Assembly (NCBI GenBank): GCA_025175895.1
Contig: CM045991.1
Span: 84,059,174-84,123,173, forward strand
Length of the DNA: 64,000 nt
Reading direction: 5' to 3'
Origin: Wurfbainia villosa
Taxonomy: Eukaryota; Streptophyta; Magnoliopsida; Zingiberales; Zingiberaceae
Both the position numbers and the translations under genes were made by a program. Positions 1 to 10,854 of the stretch are shown here, piece after piece (the stretch's first letter is position 1; every line of letters begins with the position of its first letter). The notes below the pieces were generated by a model. The model was not told where the DNA came from. It ran no database searches and worked only from the letters and a program-made list of their open reading frames with translations.

Positions 1-537
1 CTCTAACCTCCTAGGTGATTTCTAATTTATCCCTAGAGGACAGAGATACCATCAATCCTTGTGACCTAAGGGTGGGTAGTCTACCAATCTCTCTCAGGAA
101 TGCCCGAGAAATAAATGAATGTGATAACCAACTACACCACGACACCATGTGAAGTCTGACCCTGATCGACAGGCTCATTCTCTGTAGACCTTTCTGGCCA
201 CTAAGTAGATCTCAATGTCCTTTTGCATGGTTGCCTTGCACCACGTCTCGGTGCAAGAGCACGCCCACCTCGTTTCATATCTACTAAATTATTACCTAAG
301 TATTACTACAGATAGAAAATCAAAATTTCACCTGTTAGCCATCTGGAGATGTCCTTTCGTCGCCAAGTCTCCAATACGATCTTGTCGAAATATGACTCCA
401 AAATATCCGAAATGCCAAATCGATGGAAATCCATAAAAAATCCGAAAATGCACAAGTTGACCTGCCAAACGTGGCGAACTCTGAAAACCCAAAAACCCTT
501 AGGAACTCGAAAACCTACGCTCTGATACCAAATAAAT
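1..537 (-). mobile_element. Element A (gypsy-type): 5' leader / start of internal region, partial
   Basis: This stretch lies just inside the primer-binding site of a minus-strand LTR element whose body continues past the left edge. It has no convincing coding sequence. About 200-300 resembles 46010-46090 of complete element K (the segment reading CACCACGTCTCGGTGCA and onward), so A and K are related gypsy-like elements. Short ORFs here are not conserved in any way I can see. Confidence 0.6.
519..530 (-). other. Primer-binding site of element A
   Basis: On the minus strand this reads TGGTATCAGAGC, complementary to the 3' end of plant initiator-Met tRNA. It sits 7 bases inside the LTR end (LTR ends ...GGGCGTGACA). 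This sets the element's orientation as minus. Confidence 0.8.
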
Positions 538-3305
538 TGTCACGCCCTGAGAGGGGGTACTTGTCCGAAAATCGGACAGCACCTCCCCTGTACGACGAAC
601 AATTGAAACCTGTATACAAGGCCCACACAACCCACTATACATCGGCCAACATGGCCGGAATATAACTCCACAATACAAATAGTATATGGCCTCAGGCCAA
701 CAACCCAAAGTAACTACGAAGCTAAAACTACTAGACTCACCTCTTCTGCCATCTGAGCAAGAATACACAACCACACAGAGAACTAAAACAAATCGAACAA
801 AAAGTTCATAAGGACATAATCAAATACTACCAAACAACCACGAGTATAAAATACTACAAGTTTGAAACATAGAGTACTAGAGATAAAAAAATACCAAGCT
901 CCGAAACCAATTAACTGAGTCGCGATCGTGGGACAACAATAACCGACCCTCCGAAGGCTTCATCCTGAAATAAAAGAAATATCAACGGAGTGAGTAAAAC
1001 TCAGCGGATATCCAATAGTCATGCATAGTAAATTATAAGTAACAATAATAATCATGCTGGTACAGTTTCGCGACAATAAACAAAACAATACATAAATATA
1101 CCTGAAACTGTACATACCAGAATCACCTAAGCTGACATAAGATACATCTATACAAGCAAATGTAAAATCACCAAAACAACTATAAAATACCTCCTGTATG
1201 TGCATGACAATCATATGCAACAACCAAAAGTGCAACAATCAATGCCTATAGTAAAACGCATGCATGATGCAATCACTGTCACCCTCGACGCTACCAAGCC
1301 ACCGACATGTCATGTGTGTCGGCCAAGTGGGTAGGATTGTGACAACTGTACACTCTGCCGTCACTACACCTATGTGACCGAGCGGACAGAATGCTGGTGG
1401 AGTATCATCCTCCTACCCCATGTATGTATATGGGGGACATCACCTCGTCTCATCTCCTCGCCTCACGATAAAAAAGGGATCCCTGTCTGCTACCACGTCG
1501 AATACCAATAACCTGAGCGACCACCGTGGTGCCCTGACAGAGCAACTACACATACACCTGAAATACCACTAACCCATGAGTGATTGTGTGTGTAGATAAT
1601 GTAACTGATGATGGGCTCAACTACTAAGTAGTATCACCTCCTACCGAGGAGTCGATGATCATCAGTCATGCAATAATGCAAGATGGTGCATGTCACTAAT
1701 GCACGATACACCTGTCAATCCATGGCTACCTATGGTATGTGCCAATGTGAGCCCATATCAACTAACCTAAGTACATAAGTCTATGTACACATGCAAGGTA
1801 TATCCATTATTCATTAAATACCCAATATGTAAGGTATGTCACTACTCTAGTGTCAATTAAACAAATCACAAGTATCAAAGTGATAGAGCATCACTATAAT
1901 AAGCATATGAAAAAGCTACAACACGTACTTGGTAGTGACATACCAGGGCAGTTAAAAGCATAGAAAACCATTACTAGCTATAGTAAATGATACACAGCAA
2001 TATGACAATATCTAAAAGAAGATAAGTCAAAGATACCCGCCTGTTATGAAGAATATCAACTGTTTTTACGCCCGTGGACCTGTCTCGTGACCGAAACCTA
2101 CATATAACATAATTACCATTAAGTTATAGCACACATGACAACGATTAAATCAGATGAACACACTCATCCATCGTCATTCACAACCGTCATAGCCGTTCAT
2201 AGCCCCTTCATAACCTACTGTTACACCAAATTAGAGATCTAACCACCCTAGTTGAAACCCAACTTAAATCCACAACCATTTACAGTCATGTTCACCCCAA
2301 TTTGGAGATCTGACCAACTCCAAGTGAACCACCCAGCTCTATCCGTCCATCTTCACCCAATCACAACCAATTCACCTAAAGGAAATCCATCCCCACAACC
2401 CACTCCATCGTTCCAATCCACCCTGTTGCCGCTGGCCTTGTCTCACAAGTCGATAACCCCTTCCATTCAACAGTTACAATCCATATAAATACACTGGACA
2501 GAAGAGAAAGAGAGAAAAACGAGAGGTATACCGGAAAAACTCAGCTTCGCCGGTGGCACTCCTCCTAACAGCTATGTTCACCAGACAATCACTGCCGGAG
2601 CCCTAACACCCTAGGTTTTTGAGCTGCAAGAGAAATTGGAAAGCATTCAGAGATAGATCTCATCAAAGATCGGGGAAAACCATGCCTCACCTTGCTCCGG
2701 CAGAGGTCACGACGATAGTCCGCAACCAGGAAGCTGTCGAATCCAGTTTCCAGCCACTCGCTCACTGTCGGCTCGAGTTCGGGCGGCGACGACGGTGGCA
2801 GAGGAGGAGAAAGGTTGGCCGAAGGTTTTTGGGCGTTCGGCGACGGCGAGGTTGTCCTGCGGCGACGGCGAGGCTGTTCTGCGGCGACAGCGACCCGGGC
2901 ACAATGAAAGGCGACGACTGGCTCAGGGAGGCAGCGATGGGCGACACGAGCTCGGGGTGGAGATCGACCTCGGATCAACCTCGTGGTGGCGGTGGCCGCA
3001 AGCAGCGGCGACAAAGCGGCGGCGGCGACCTATAGACGATGCAATGGACACGAGAGAAAAAAAAACGGGAGAGGAAAAGAGATACGGGATTTTAAATCCC
3101 TAATTCCAAAACCTAGCTTTTTAATTAAAATGTCAACCTAGGTTTTATAATCTTAAGGTTAATTAATTGAATCAATATTTTGAATAAATAATTAGATTTA
3201 ACCAAATCTAATTTTATCTCAAAATTATTGACTAAAACTAATAAATTATTAATTTCCTTTTAATTTACGTATCTCATTATTTAATTTTTTTCCCAATATA
3301 TTACA
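538..3305 (-). repeat. 5' LTR of gypsy-type element A
   Basis: The plus-strand left edge reads TGTCACGCCC and matches the LTR edges of element K at 38567 and 46373. Like K, it contains GC-rich blocks (2760-3030 here) followed by an AT-rich end. The right edge near 3305 is tentative: the reverse complement would start TGTAATATATTG, and the Ser/Pro-rich ORF to the right is interrupted there. Sequence divergence from K is large, so this is an older or different subfamily. ORFs inside it, such as 2619-3035, are GC-rich shadows. Confidence 0.6.
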
Positions 3306-4222
3306 CTCGCAGAGGGTGAAGAAGGAGAAGAGGTAATAAGGGGGGTCATTTCACTCATTATTGGGGAAGGATAAGATATCGCAGAGGAGCTCTTGGGCGT
3401 CTCAATATGGAGGGGAGTGAAAGTTTCAGAAGAAAGAGGGGAAATATTAGTAAGAAGTATGGGGTTAAGGTTTGGGTCTGAAGAAGGGGAACTCATGGGC
3501 TCTGAAGGTGAAGGAGAAGAAGAAAGGGAAAGGAGGGAGGTCAAAGGTGGCAGGGAAATAGCAATGTCAGTTGTAAGAGAGGATGCAGAGGTGTTTAGGA
3601 AGAAGGTTGCGGCCAAAGAGTTTCCTTCAGAATGGACAGGGATTGAAGACGGGAAGAAGGGGGGGGGGGGCTCAGTGGTGGAGGAAGGGGGTCAGAGGTT
3701 TGCCAACTGGATGACAAAGGAGGTAGTACTTAGAGGTGGAGGGGACGACACCATTCGTGGTGGAGCAATAGAGGTAGGAAAAGGAAAAGGGGAAGAAGAT
3801 TCGACAATGGTCCCTTCAATGAATAGGGAAGGATGGACGGTGGCGACAGTACCTTCTCCTTGTATCTTGCGGTGTGCGTATCCTCTCACCATCACTTTTA
3901 TATTTAGATGCGAAAAGGGTGAAGGGGGAAGAGCGGGAAGTAGAGGGGAAGAAGAGGATGAGCTAAGATTCATCACAGGCGGATTTGTGGGAAGAGTGGG
4001 CAGCGATACACAGGAAGGAGTAAGGTTGGAAAGTTGTCTGGCGGGTGGAACTAATGTGGACAATGATGAAAAAGAGATAGGGACAGAGGAGGAAGCGGCG
4101 GAAGGGGAGTTGGTGATGATTGGTGTCAGGAGAGAGGATGATGAAGTAACATACCCTTCGGTGGCTTCAGCTTGTTGCTCTCGTAGCCGTCGAAGGGTGG
4201 CATTTTTTAGGAGAGCCTTCAT
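3306..4222 (-). pseudogene. Ser/Pro-rich antisense ORF, broken
   Basis: On the minus strand an ORF opens at an ATG at 4222 (MKALLKNATLRRLREQQAEA...). It runs through a Ser/Pro/Leu-rich, low-complexity region to a stop near 3692. A C-tract of about ten (poly-G at 3660-3670 on the plus strand) marks a probable frameshift, after which a similar Ser/Pro-rich frame continues to about 3281, across the presumed edge of element A. I do not recognise a domain. The composition resembles the Pro-rich segment of the larger antisense ORF at 7587-8200, so both may belong to the same element family. The opposite-strand 313-residue frame (3393-4334) is a Glu/Gly/Arg-rich shadow. Confidence 0.35.
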
Positions 4223-4439
4223 TTTCCGAGTAAGAAGAAAGGGAAGTGTTGTGAGAAAGGAGGAAGAGGAATCCTTGCATCGACAAGCGGTGATCGGAGA
4301 AGCTTTAAAGTTGGAGAAGGCGAAGGATCGTTGAGGGAAAGCTAATAAACCCTATTTGAAGATTAGCGGCGTATTTTTTATCGAAGGAACCAATGGGGTT
4401 TCCCATTGATATGATGGGCCCAAGAAAAGGAAGGGGTCA

Positions 4440-5430
4440 ATCATTTTATTTATGCCATGCGCAGTATAAGAGAAATCCGGTGCAGGTCGAAGGAGTTGGG
4501 TTTAAGGTAGATGTACTATTGAAGATGACGGAAGTAAAAAATTCATTCCTATCTACAAGGCGAAGCCCTGGATCAAATCATCACTATTTTTACAGCTTGG
4601 TCTCGACCGAAGCTATTATCCCCGTGCGGTGGCGGATCGGAGGAGCTAGGTTTAAGGTAAGTTCACTGTTGAAGATGACGGAAGTAAAAAATTCATTCCG
4701 ATCTGACAAGGTGAAGCCCTAGATCAGATCGTCACTATTTTTACGGCTTGGCTTCAACCGAAGCTATTATTCCCGTGCGATGGAGGATTGGAGGAGCTGA
4801 GTTTAAGGTAAGTTCACTCTAGAAGATGACGAAAATAAAAAATTCATTCCGATCTGACAAGGCGAGGTCCTGGATCAGATAGTCACTATTTTACAGCTTG
4901 GCCTTAGCCGAAGCTATTATCCTCATGCGGTGGCGGATCAGAGGAGCTGAGTTTAAGGTAAGTTCACTGTTGAAGATGACGGAAGTAAAAAAAATTCATT
5001 CCGATATGACAAGGTGAAGACCTGGACCAGATCGTCACTATTTTTATAACTTGACCTCAACTGAAGCTATTATCCTCATGCAGTGGCGGATCGAAGGAAT
5101 TGGGTTCAAGGTACATTCACTGATGAAGATGACGAAAGTAAAAAATCATTCCGATTTGACGAGGCGAAGCTCTGGGTCAGATCGTCACTATTCTTACAAC
5201 TCGGCTTCAGCCAAATCTATTATCCCCGTGTGATGGCGGATTGGTGGAGTTGGGTTCAAGGTAGATTCATTGTTGAAGATGACGGAAGTAAAAAATTATT
5301 TCGATCTGACGAGGCGAAGCCCTGGGTCAGATTGTCACTATTTTTATGGCTTGGTGTTAGCCGAAGTGGTTATCCCTCTGTAGTGGTGGATGGGAGGAGT
5401 CAGGTTAAAATTCATTCAAGGAAGAAGCGG
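4440..5430 (+). repeat. Tandem repeat, unit about 150 bp, roughly 6.5 copies
   Basis: The marker GAAGATGAC recurs at 4521, 4671, 4822, 4972, 5125 and 5275, i.e. every 150-153 bases. It is followed each time by GAAGTAAAAAATTCATT-type sequence and a conserved GTCACTATTTTTA block. Copies differ by scattered substitutions and small indels. Because 150 is a multiple of three, short frames repeat with a 50-codon period, but stops interrupt them in most copies. It lies upstream (in the antisense direction) of the Ser/Pro-rich ORF. Confidence 0.85.
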
Positions 5431-5982
5431 AGGAGTGTTTCTATGACTGTCTGAGGCAGTTCGTAAGTCCTTAGGGAATGTCCTTATTCTATATTGCTTC
5501 CCTATTCTATCTTTGCTCATTGCTAGCGGTCTTTGCAACTTTGCCCCCCTCAGCGAAGGAAGGGAGGAGTCAAGCCTTGGCCAAAAGTCACTTTCAAGAA
5601 GACAGAGAAGTCAAGTGTAAGCGGGAAAAGAATGGAGTACACTTTTCCGATTGGCCTAGCAGAACAACGAGCAGTTGACGACAATCTCTAGACACCCAGA
5701 GAGGAGTGAGGCGTCGATATGGGACTAATAATTTCGAGGCCCTCGATCGAAGAACGTGCTTCTTTAACCTGCTTGTCACCTATTCCTTCCTGGAGGGTAG
5801 TGTCACAGAATTGTTTTGCGACTAGTCATAAAAATTGCTTAAGAAAATGAAGAAGGGATCAAGACCGGGGAAAAGGTACACTTTATCATTCTTCAAAAAC
5901 AAGTTACATTTCTGCAGAACCAACTTATCTCTTCTCATTTCCTAAAATAAAAAAGGGGAAACACACTATAGTAGAATAAAAA
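5431..5982. other. Non-repetitive spacer of element I
   Basis: This sequence between the 150-bp array and the next antisense ORF shows no domain, splice structure or repeat that I can support. The short frames on both strands look like chance. Confidence 0.4.
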
Positions 5983-6279
5983 CTAGGGGGCTTCATGAAT
6001 AACCCTCTTTGGGGGTAGAGGTGGGTGGACAGGGGTCGTGTGGTGGGCTGACATCACAAGAAGTTGTCTGATGTGAGACCGATTAATAAACTTATATCTT
6101 GAGAAGGCTCGTTGAATTACCGCTAGTTCTTGGCACAGAGAATAGGTGCAAGTGGAAGATAATTGCAAACGACTCCTCAAATCTCTCACCAAGCGTTCTA
6201 ACTTCAGTATGTGTTGTTGGTCTATCGCCAGAGGTTCAAGAGTAAGGGCTCTATCTTCTTGCTCCGCAGGGTTATCCAT
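5983..6279 (-). CDS. Small antisense coiled-coil ORF (98 aa), unknown
   Basis: The ORF starts with an ATG (MDNPAEQEDRALTLEPLAID...) after a pyrimidine-rich leader and ends before 5983. The middle is Leu/Arg/Gln-rich with heptad-like spacing (about residues 22-60: ILKLERLVRDLRSRLQL), suggesting a short coiled coil. The end is His/Pro-rich. It lies on the same strand as the larger antisense ORF upstream and may be a separate exon or a separate small ORF of the same element. I do not recognise the family. It could be non-functional. Confidence 0.35.
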   Translation of the reverse strand: MDNPAEQEDRALTLEPLAIDQQHILKLERLVRDLRSRLQLSSTCTYSLCQELAVIQRAFSRYKFINRSHIRQLLVMSAHHTTPVHPPLPPKRVIHEAP

Positions 6280-6737
6280 TTAGAGAGTGGAAGGGTAAAG
6301 GAATGTGAGAGTAAAGGATCTTACAAGGAGTTTTTATAGAAGAGGTAGTGTTGGGAATGGTCAATGTATTAATGGAGAAGTGACCGGTCATATCCCACAG
6401 AAGAGGTAGGTGCTTATCGAATATAATTCAATTTTAGCATAGTAAGTATGGTAAAAAATTTCAGGAGGAGTGCACCTTACACAGTTTGGTGATTAGGATT
6501 TAGGAAAAGTCCTTATGTCCGGTCCTAAATTTATTTAAAATCTCTTATAGTAGGAGGGTGTCAGTCGACTAATGCTGAGGATGTATTGAGTAGGGTTTAT
6601 TCAGTTATGGAGAGGTAAATCATAGTGGAGTTTAGGTTGTCATCTCAGCAAATTCAGAAATAAGTTAGATTGTGCATGTACAAAATTCATAGAAATATTT
6701 CTTGTCCTAACATTCCCTTTACATGAAGTAAAGTCAT

Positions 6738-9070
6738 TTACAGATCAAAGACAGAATCAGGGTAATCATCTATAGTCGCCTCAACACTTAGAAAATTGGC
6801 GTCTGCCCCTGGGAGAGGATATCCTTGGTTGATAAATTGCTTGTTCGACCCTTTAAAGCCCAACTTAAACAGTTCAGCCCCTTTGTTGCCAAATTTTATC
6901 AACAGTTCTTGCTCCCTCTCTTTCCAACGAGCCTCCTCAGTAGCTATTTGGGTGGCAAGAGCAGCCTTCAGTTCGTCTCTTTTCTTGGCGACGGATAAAG
7001 CCTATTGACCCAAGGAGTTGATGGCTTGAGTCTGCTCTAACTACAGTGTCTGCATCTGAAGGGTTATCGCTGAGAGTTCTACAGGAAGGGTTAATATCTC
7101 AGAGGAAAGAAGATCCAGCTAGGCCGAAGTTGAGGTGCAAGTAGATTCTAAGATTTTGATGGTAGATTGTGCCTATATCAACTCGGCAAATGATTCAGAC
7201 CTCCTGGCATGGGTCTCCCGTAGTTGAACTTGGCACACTACTAGTTCTTGGGCCAAGACATTGACATTCTGAATTTGAGTAGTTTGGAGGAGTAGTTGCG
7301 TGCGTTGGATGTCGGCTTCCCCTAAAACCTTTTCTTTATCGCGCCCCTGTGGCCGTCAACTTAGCTTTTAACTCCTCACAATAAGATTTTAAGCTTTTCT
7401 CGGAGGTGGCTAGAGCAACTTCCCGCTGTTTGCCCTCAGCTATCTGCTAGGACATTTATTTCAATTTAACTTCAGAGGCAGTATGGCGAGCTGCCATAGT
7501 CGATTGATAATTAGCCAAGTGTTGGGATGCCTCGTTATAGCTGGTCACTGCCTGTGTAAGAGAAAGACATACTTTAGAGATAAATATTAGGAGAGGATAG
7601 AGACAAAGAATAATACCTCAGATAGTTTTGCCCGTAGGCATTCAAAGGGACCTTGAACTCCCGACTGATTGAATAGCTTCACTTCTTGAGGAGTACGAAG
7701 CCTGAGAACCGACCTGAGAATAGTGGTCAGGAGGCTGAGGGGGAGGATATCCCCCATGGGTAGAGGAGGCTCATCCCTGAGGGAGGAAAGCTCGAGGGGA
7801 ACAGAGTCAGGAGGTGGGGGAGTAGTATGTGGTAGTTCCAAAGGGGGGGGGGACATAGAAGGGGCAATCCCCACCCTTGAGGAGGAAGGAAATGGAGAAG
7901 AAGGCAAAATTGGGGAATTCCCTTCTTGCACAAGGGGAGAATCGTCAGAAGGGTTGAGGTCCTCCTCCTTGGTGGGATTGGGATTGAGAAGGTATCGACA
8001 TCAGCGAGGCTGAAGAGGGCTAGAGGATTGAGAGGGGAAAGTTGGAGGAAGAGTTGCGAAGGTGGTGGGACCTCCCTAGCATTGGCAGAGTTTTTTAGGT
8101 GGAGAAGAGGAGGTAAGGGACTTTCCCTTTGCACGTTTTCCTTTAGCCTTATCGGTCATGGTCTTTTCTGCACTCCCCATAGCCCTTTGCATTAGATCGT
8201 CTGCAATACAACATATTCAAAATAACAAGCAGAAATACGAAGGATTAACAAACGGTAGGTAATATTAAAAGGGTTATATGATTTATAGAATTTTGGTAAC
8301 ATCCTCCCTATTATAACAGGATCGTTCAGGTGGAAGGGGGATTATCCGTAGTGGCTTAGAAGGTGGACATCTAGTAAAAGATCTGAGTTATAATGTCGTT
8401 CGTTCAACACCCGGTGAACCTCACTAAAAGGGCATTGGAGTCGGCAATCCTGGAAGAGGGCAGGTCTGGAAGGGTGGTCTTCTAAGTTTCAGAGTAGGGA
8501 AGAGGGGTTGGGAGTCGAGCAAAGAAATATGATTCCCTTCGACCTTTATGGGAGGAAGGTTTATTAGTAAGAAATTTGCAGTCGGGACGACTAGCAAAGT
8601 AAAAAAATACCTATTTTTTTAAGATTTTAATTGGAAAATGCAGTGAAACATCAGAGGGGATAAAGAGAGTTCTAAGTGCTTGAAAACTATAACGATGCCT
8701 ACCAACAATCAGAAAGCATTGGAGGTTAGTTGGTTAATAGCTAGTTTATAGAAGTTTAAAAGCTCAAAGTAGATGGGAGTACAGGTGACCTAAAAAGAAA
8801 CAGTGATGATTAGGGGGGAGAAGATGTGGTCGATAAAAGGAGAAAGCGAAAAAGCACTTCACAGTTGGGTCTATAAATAGGTCTTTAATGTCAAGGAAGT
8901 AGCGGCGCTCATGCATGAAAGGGTGTCTTCGTACTAGGGTCGAGCTAGGGTTTTTGAGAAGGAGCCCTAGCGAAAAAGATGAGGTGGCACTTACTTGCGG
9001 TGGAGAAGAAACGATCGTTGAAGGAGAGTAGACTTCTAGACGTTGAAGGTTTAGGTGCGGAACGATCACT
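6738..9070 (-). pseudogene. Spliced antisense ORF of plant 'putative gypsy-type transposon' family, decayed
   Basis: Minus-strand coding traces can be followed through several exons. A donor CAA|GTAAGT lies near 9000. An exon starts at 8789 after TTTTTAG and carries ELLNFYKLAINQL, then FQLKS, a sequence style typical of the plant transposase-28-like/gypsy-type family. A Pro/Ser-rich exon begins at 8200 after TTGCAG. A 65-bp GT-AG intron is at 7552-7616, and a long coiled-coil exon runs from 7551 to a stop at 6738-6740, ending in DDYPDSVFDL. In-frame stops (for example after KKLCQC, and in the coiled coil near 7450) and indels show it is dead. In Tat-lineage elements such extra ORFs lie antisense between pol and the 3' LTR, which fits here. 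Family assignment is from memory of sequence style. Confidence 0.5.
7552..7616 (-). other. Candidate short intron in the antisense ORF
   Basis: On the minus strand ...CTATCTGAG|GTATTATT ... TCTTACACAG|GCAGTGACC gives a canonical GT-AG pair. A pyrimidine-rich run precedes the acceptor, and removal keeps a coiled-coil frame open (AKLSE joined to AVTSYNEASQHL). 65 bp is near the lower limit for plant introns. Confidence 0.55.
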
Positions 9071-9365
9071 GGCGAGAATCATCGAAATGAAGAGGAAGAG
9101 TCGTAGTCAAGGAAGATGAAGTTATCGCACATAAGTAGGGTTTTGGCGGGTCTTAACTTTTAAATACACTGTTAAAACGGGGAAGTGGGGCCCATCAACC
9201 TAGTAAAAGGATTAGTACGCTTAGAATAAGTAATGAGGAGGATCCCGACCCAATAAGCTAGGTAAAATTAGTAAGAAATCAGAAGGTGGTTAAGTTATAG
9301 TCAAGGAAGTGTGATTCAGGGGGACTATTAACTTAAAAAGTCAGACCGAGGGATTAGTCTGACTA

Positions 9366-9382
9366 TTTTGGGGGGTGGCTAA
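9366..9382 (+). other. Polypurine tract of element I
   Basis: TTTTGGGGGGTGGCTAA immediately precedes the candidate LTR start TGATACTGC. A G-rich tract of this type is the usual plus-strand primer next to a 3' LTR. Confidence 0.5.
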
Positions 9383-10246
9383 TGATACTGCTATAATCCT
9401 GACTTGGGAATAAAGGAAGAAAGAATGAAGGGCTGAAGTTTGGAAGGTGAGATCAGATAAATAAGATTATAGCTCGAGATATATACCCGAGTCAAGTGGG
9501 ACTTAGCTCGGAAGGTTAAACCGGGTTGAGGGGATTGCAACTCGGGGAGCCGAGTTGGATCCTAGGCACATCGACTAGATGACTAGAATAACGTCAAATA
9601 GCAACTCGGGGAGCCGAGTTGGGTCCTAGGAACATCGGCTAGATGGTTAGAATAACATCGAATAACAACTCGATGAGCCGAGTTGGGTCCTAGGCACATC
9701 GGCTAGATGCTCAGAATAATGTCGAATAGCGATTCGGGAAACTGAGCTGAACTAGGAAAGGGTGAGTCGGGGAGAAGGAGGGGAGTTGGGAAAATAGCAA
9801 GAAGGGTTGGTTGAAGGAATGGCATGAAGGAAAGGGAGGACCCCACAATACGTAGAAAGTTTGTTATATCGTATAACCACCCAAGGCACCTCGTGGGGTC
9901 CCACAGAAGGCTCCTGATAGCTCATTCTCGCCAACGATATGACAATATGATTCCTTAAACCTGCATAATCCTCCACGTGGATGGTGATCCAAATGGTTTG
10001 TTACACAACAGCTGGCTTCAAGAGCGGCCAACATAAAAGGAAAGGAAAACGGAAGAAGAAAAGGGATCGGATTAGTTTTCTCGACCAAGACTCGCTGCTT
10101 CAAGGGGGAGAAGGTCGGTTTGCTTCTGCGGGTTTTCTTCTTCATCAGGGGAGACAGATAGGACAAAGATCAAAAGGTGGACTGACAAAGGGAAGGAATA
10201 TCCACAGCGGAGTAAGAGAGAGGGGGAATCATCTCACAGGTCATTT
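9383..10246 (+). repeat. Candidate 3' LTR of element I
   Basis: It starts TGATACTGC directly after the polypurine tract. The right edge is uncertain; I place it at a CA near 10246, before sequence that resembles a different LTR. No second LTR copy is in the window to confirm the ends, and no target duplication could be set. It contains a 64-bp tandem repeat. Confidence 0.4.
9537..9745 (+). repeat. 64-bp tandem repeat in LTR, about 3.3 copies
   Basis: Units begin at about 9537, 9601, 9665 and 9728 (CAACTCGGGGAGCCGAGTT..., then GTCCTAGG and CATCGGCTAGATG). Each full unit carries a short inverted repeat, CTCGG...CCGAG, so each can form a small stem. Confidence 0.8.
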
Positions 10247-10254
10247 TTCTTTAC

Positions 10255-10440
10255 TTTATATAAATTATTATCTGTAAGAGGTTTCTCCATCTCCGGAAGT
10301 ACTTCCGATAAGGAGGGATTATAGTGAAGGTGTCTAGCGGCAGAGCTCACTCTAAAGTTCATCCGTGGAGTAGGAATTTGAATTTTGAACCACATTAAAT
10401 CATCTGTCATCATTCTTTTATTTACTGTTGCAGTCGAAGA
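10255..10440 (+). repeat. Fragment of a SIRE-like LTR (R/U5 part)
   Basis: The string of motifs (GGTTTCTCCA, then AGAGCTC, then CCGTGGAGTAGGAA, then GAACCACATTAAAT) follows the same order as in the LTR of element F at 55088-55215. No ends or coding sequence remain. This is an old truncated copy. Confidence 0.4.
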
Positions 10441-10556
10441 GAATCTCAATCCTCTTCAACCCCTTCATTTAGAAAAGACAAAAAAATCCATGTCACGTCA
10501 ATTCTAATATTCCATCCTTCCAACTGAACCCTTTTTTTTTTTTTTTCCTTCTGCAG

Positions 10557-10854
10557 CTTGGATGACAAGACCATGTTAATGGATCAAAACTTTTGGAGGA
10601 AGGTCATGGAGAAGAAACAAGATCATAATTCATCGGTAATTCTCTTCAATTTTGACTTGCAAACTGTTCATCATTTCGATTGCATCTGGTTTAGATCTTT
10701 ATCGATTCTTGTTCTTTTTCTTCATCTCAGTGCAATAGCAAGGACTTTGGAGCGAGCCGTGGCCACTGATCTCAGTTACACCTGCCAGAATGATCATAGA
10801 TTTCCGGGTGCAATGCAACAGCCGGAAATGGTCTGGATAAAGCTGGAAAGTTGA
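10557..10854 (+). pseudogene. Unrecognised two-exon gene fragment
   Basis: A T-rich tract and CTGCAG precede an open segment at 10557-10634 (LDDKTMLMDQNFWRKVMEKK...). A GTAATT donor follows, then an approximately 95-base AT-rich gap and a CATCTCAG acceptor near 10730. The second open segment encodes ARTLERAVATDLSYTCQNDH... and ends in WIKLES before TGA at about 10852. The two segments are not in a simple shared frame unless one base is lost, so it is probably a fragment. Sequence quality (ordinary codons, good splice signals) suggests a former host gene rather than a retroelement. I do not recognise the protein. Confidence 0.35.

Larger units (their letters stand above)
3306..9382 (+). mobile_element. 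Element I: body of a Tat/Retand-like gypsy element with antisense ORFs (3' part)
   Basis: A G-rich polypurine tract ending at 9382 is followed by a candidate LTR starting TGATACTG, which gives plus orientation. The 6 kb upstream carries ORFs only on the opposite strand: a Ser/Pro-rich one, a small coiled-coil one and a spliced coiled-coil one. A 150-bp tandem repeat lies between them. Long 3' regions with antisense extra ORFs and tandem repeats are known for Tat-lineage elements (Grande, Retand, Ogre). Assignment to that lineage is inference, since no gag or pol is visible. The left side was entered by element A. Confidence 0.45.

Noticed and set aside
2619..3035. Overlapping Arg/Gly-rich frames on both strands
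   Set aside because: GC-rich part of the LTR of element A; the matching block in K does not keep the frames.
3393..4334. 313-residue plus-strand ORF
   Set aside because: It is a Glu/Gly/Arg-rich reading of the strand opposite a Ser/Pro-rich ORF. Composition is that of low-complexity purine-rich DNA and no domain is visible.
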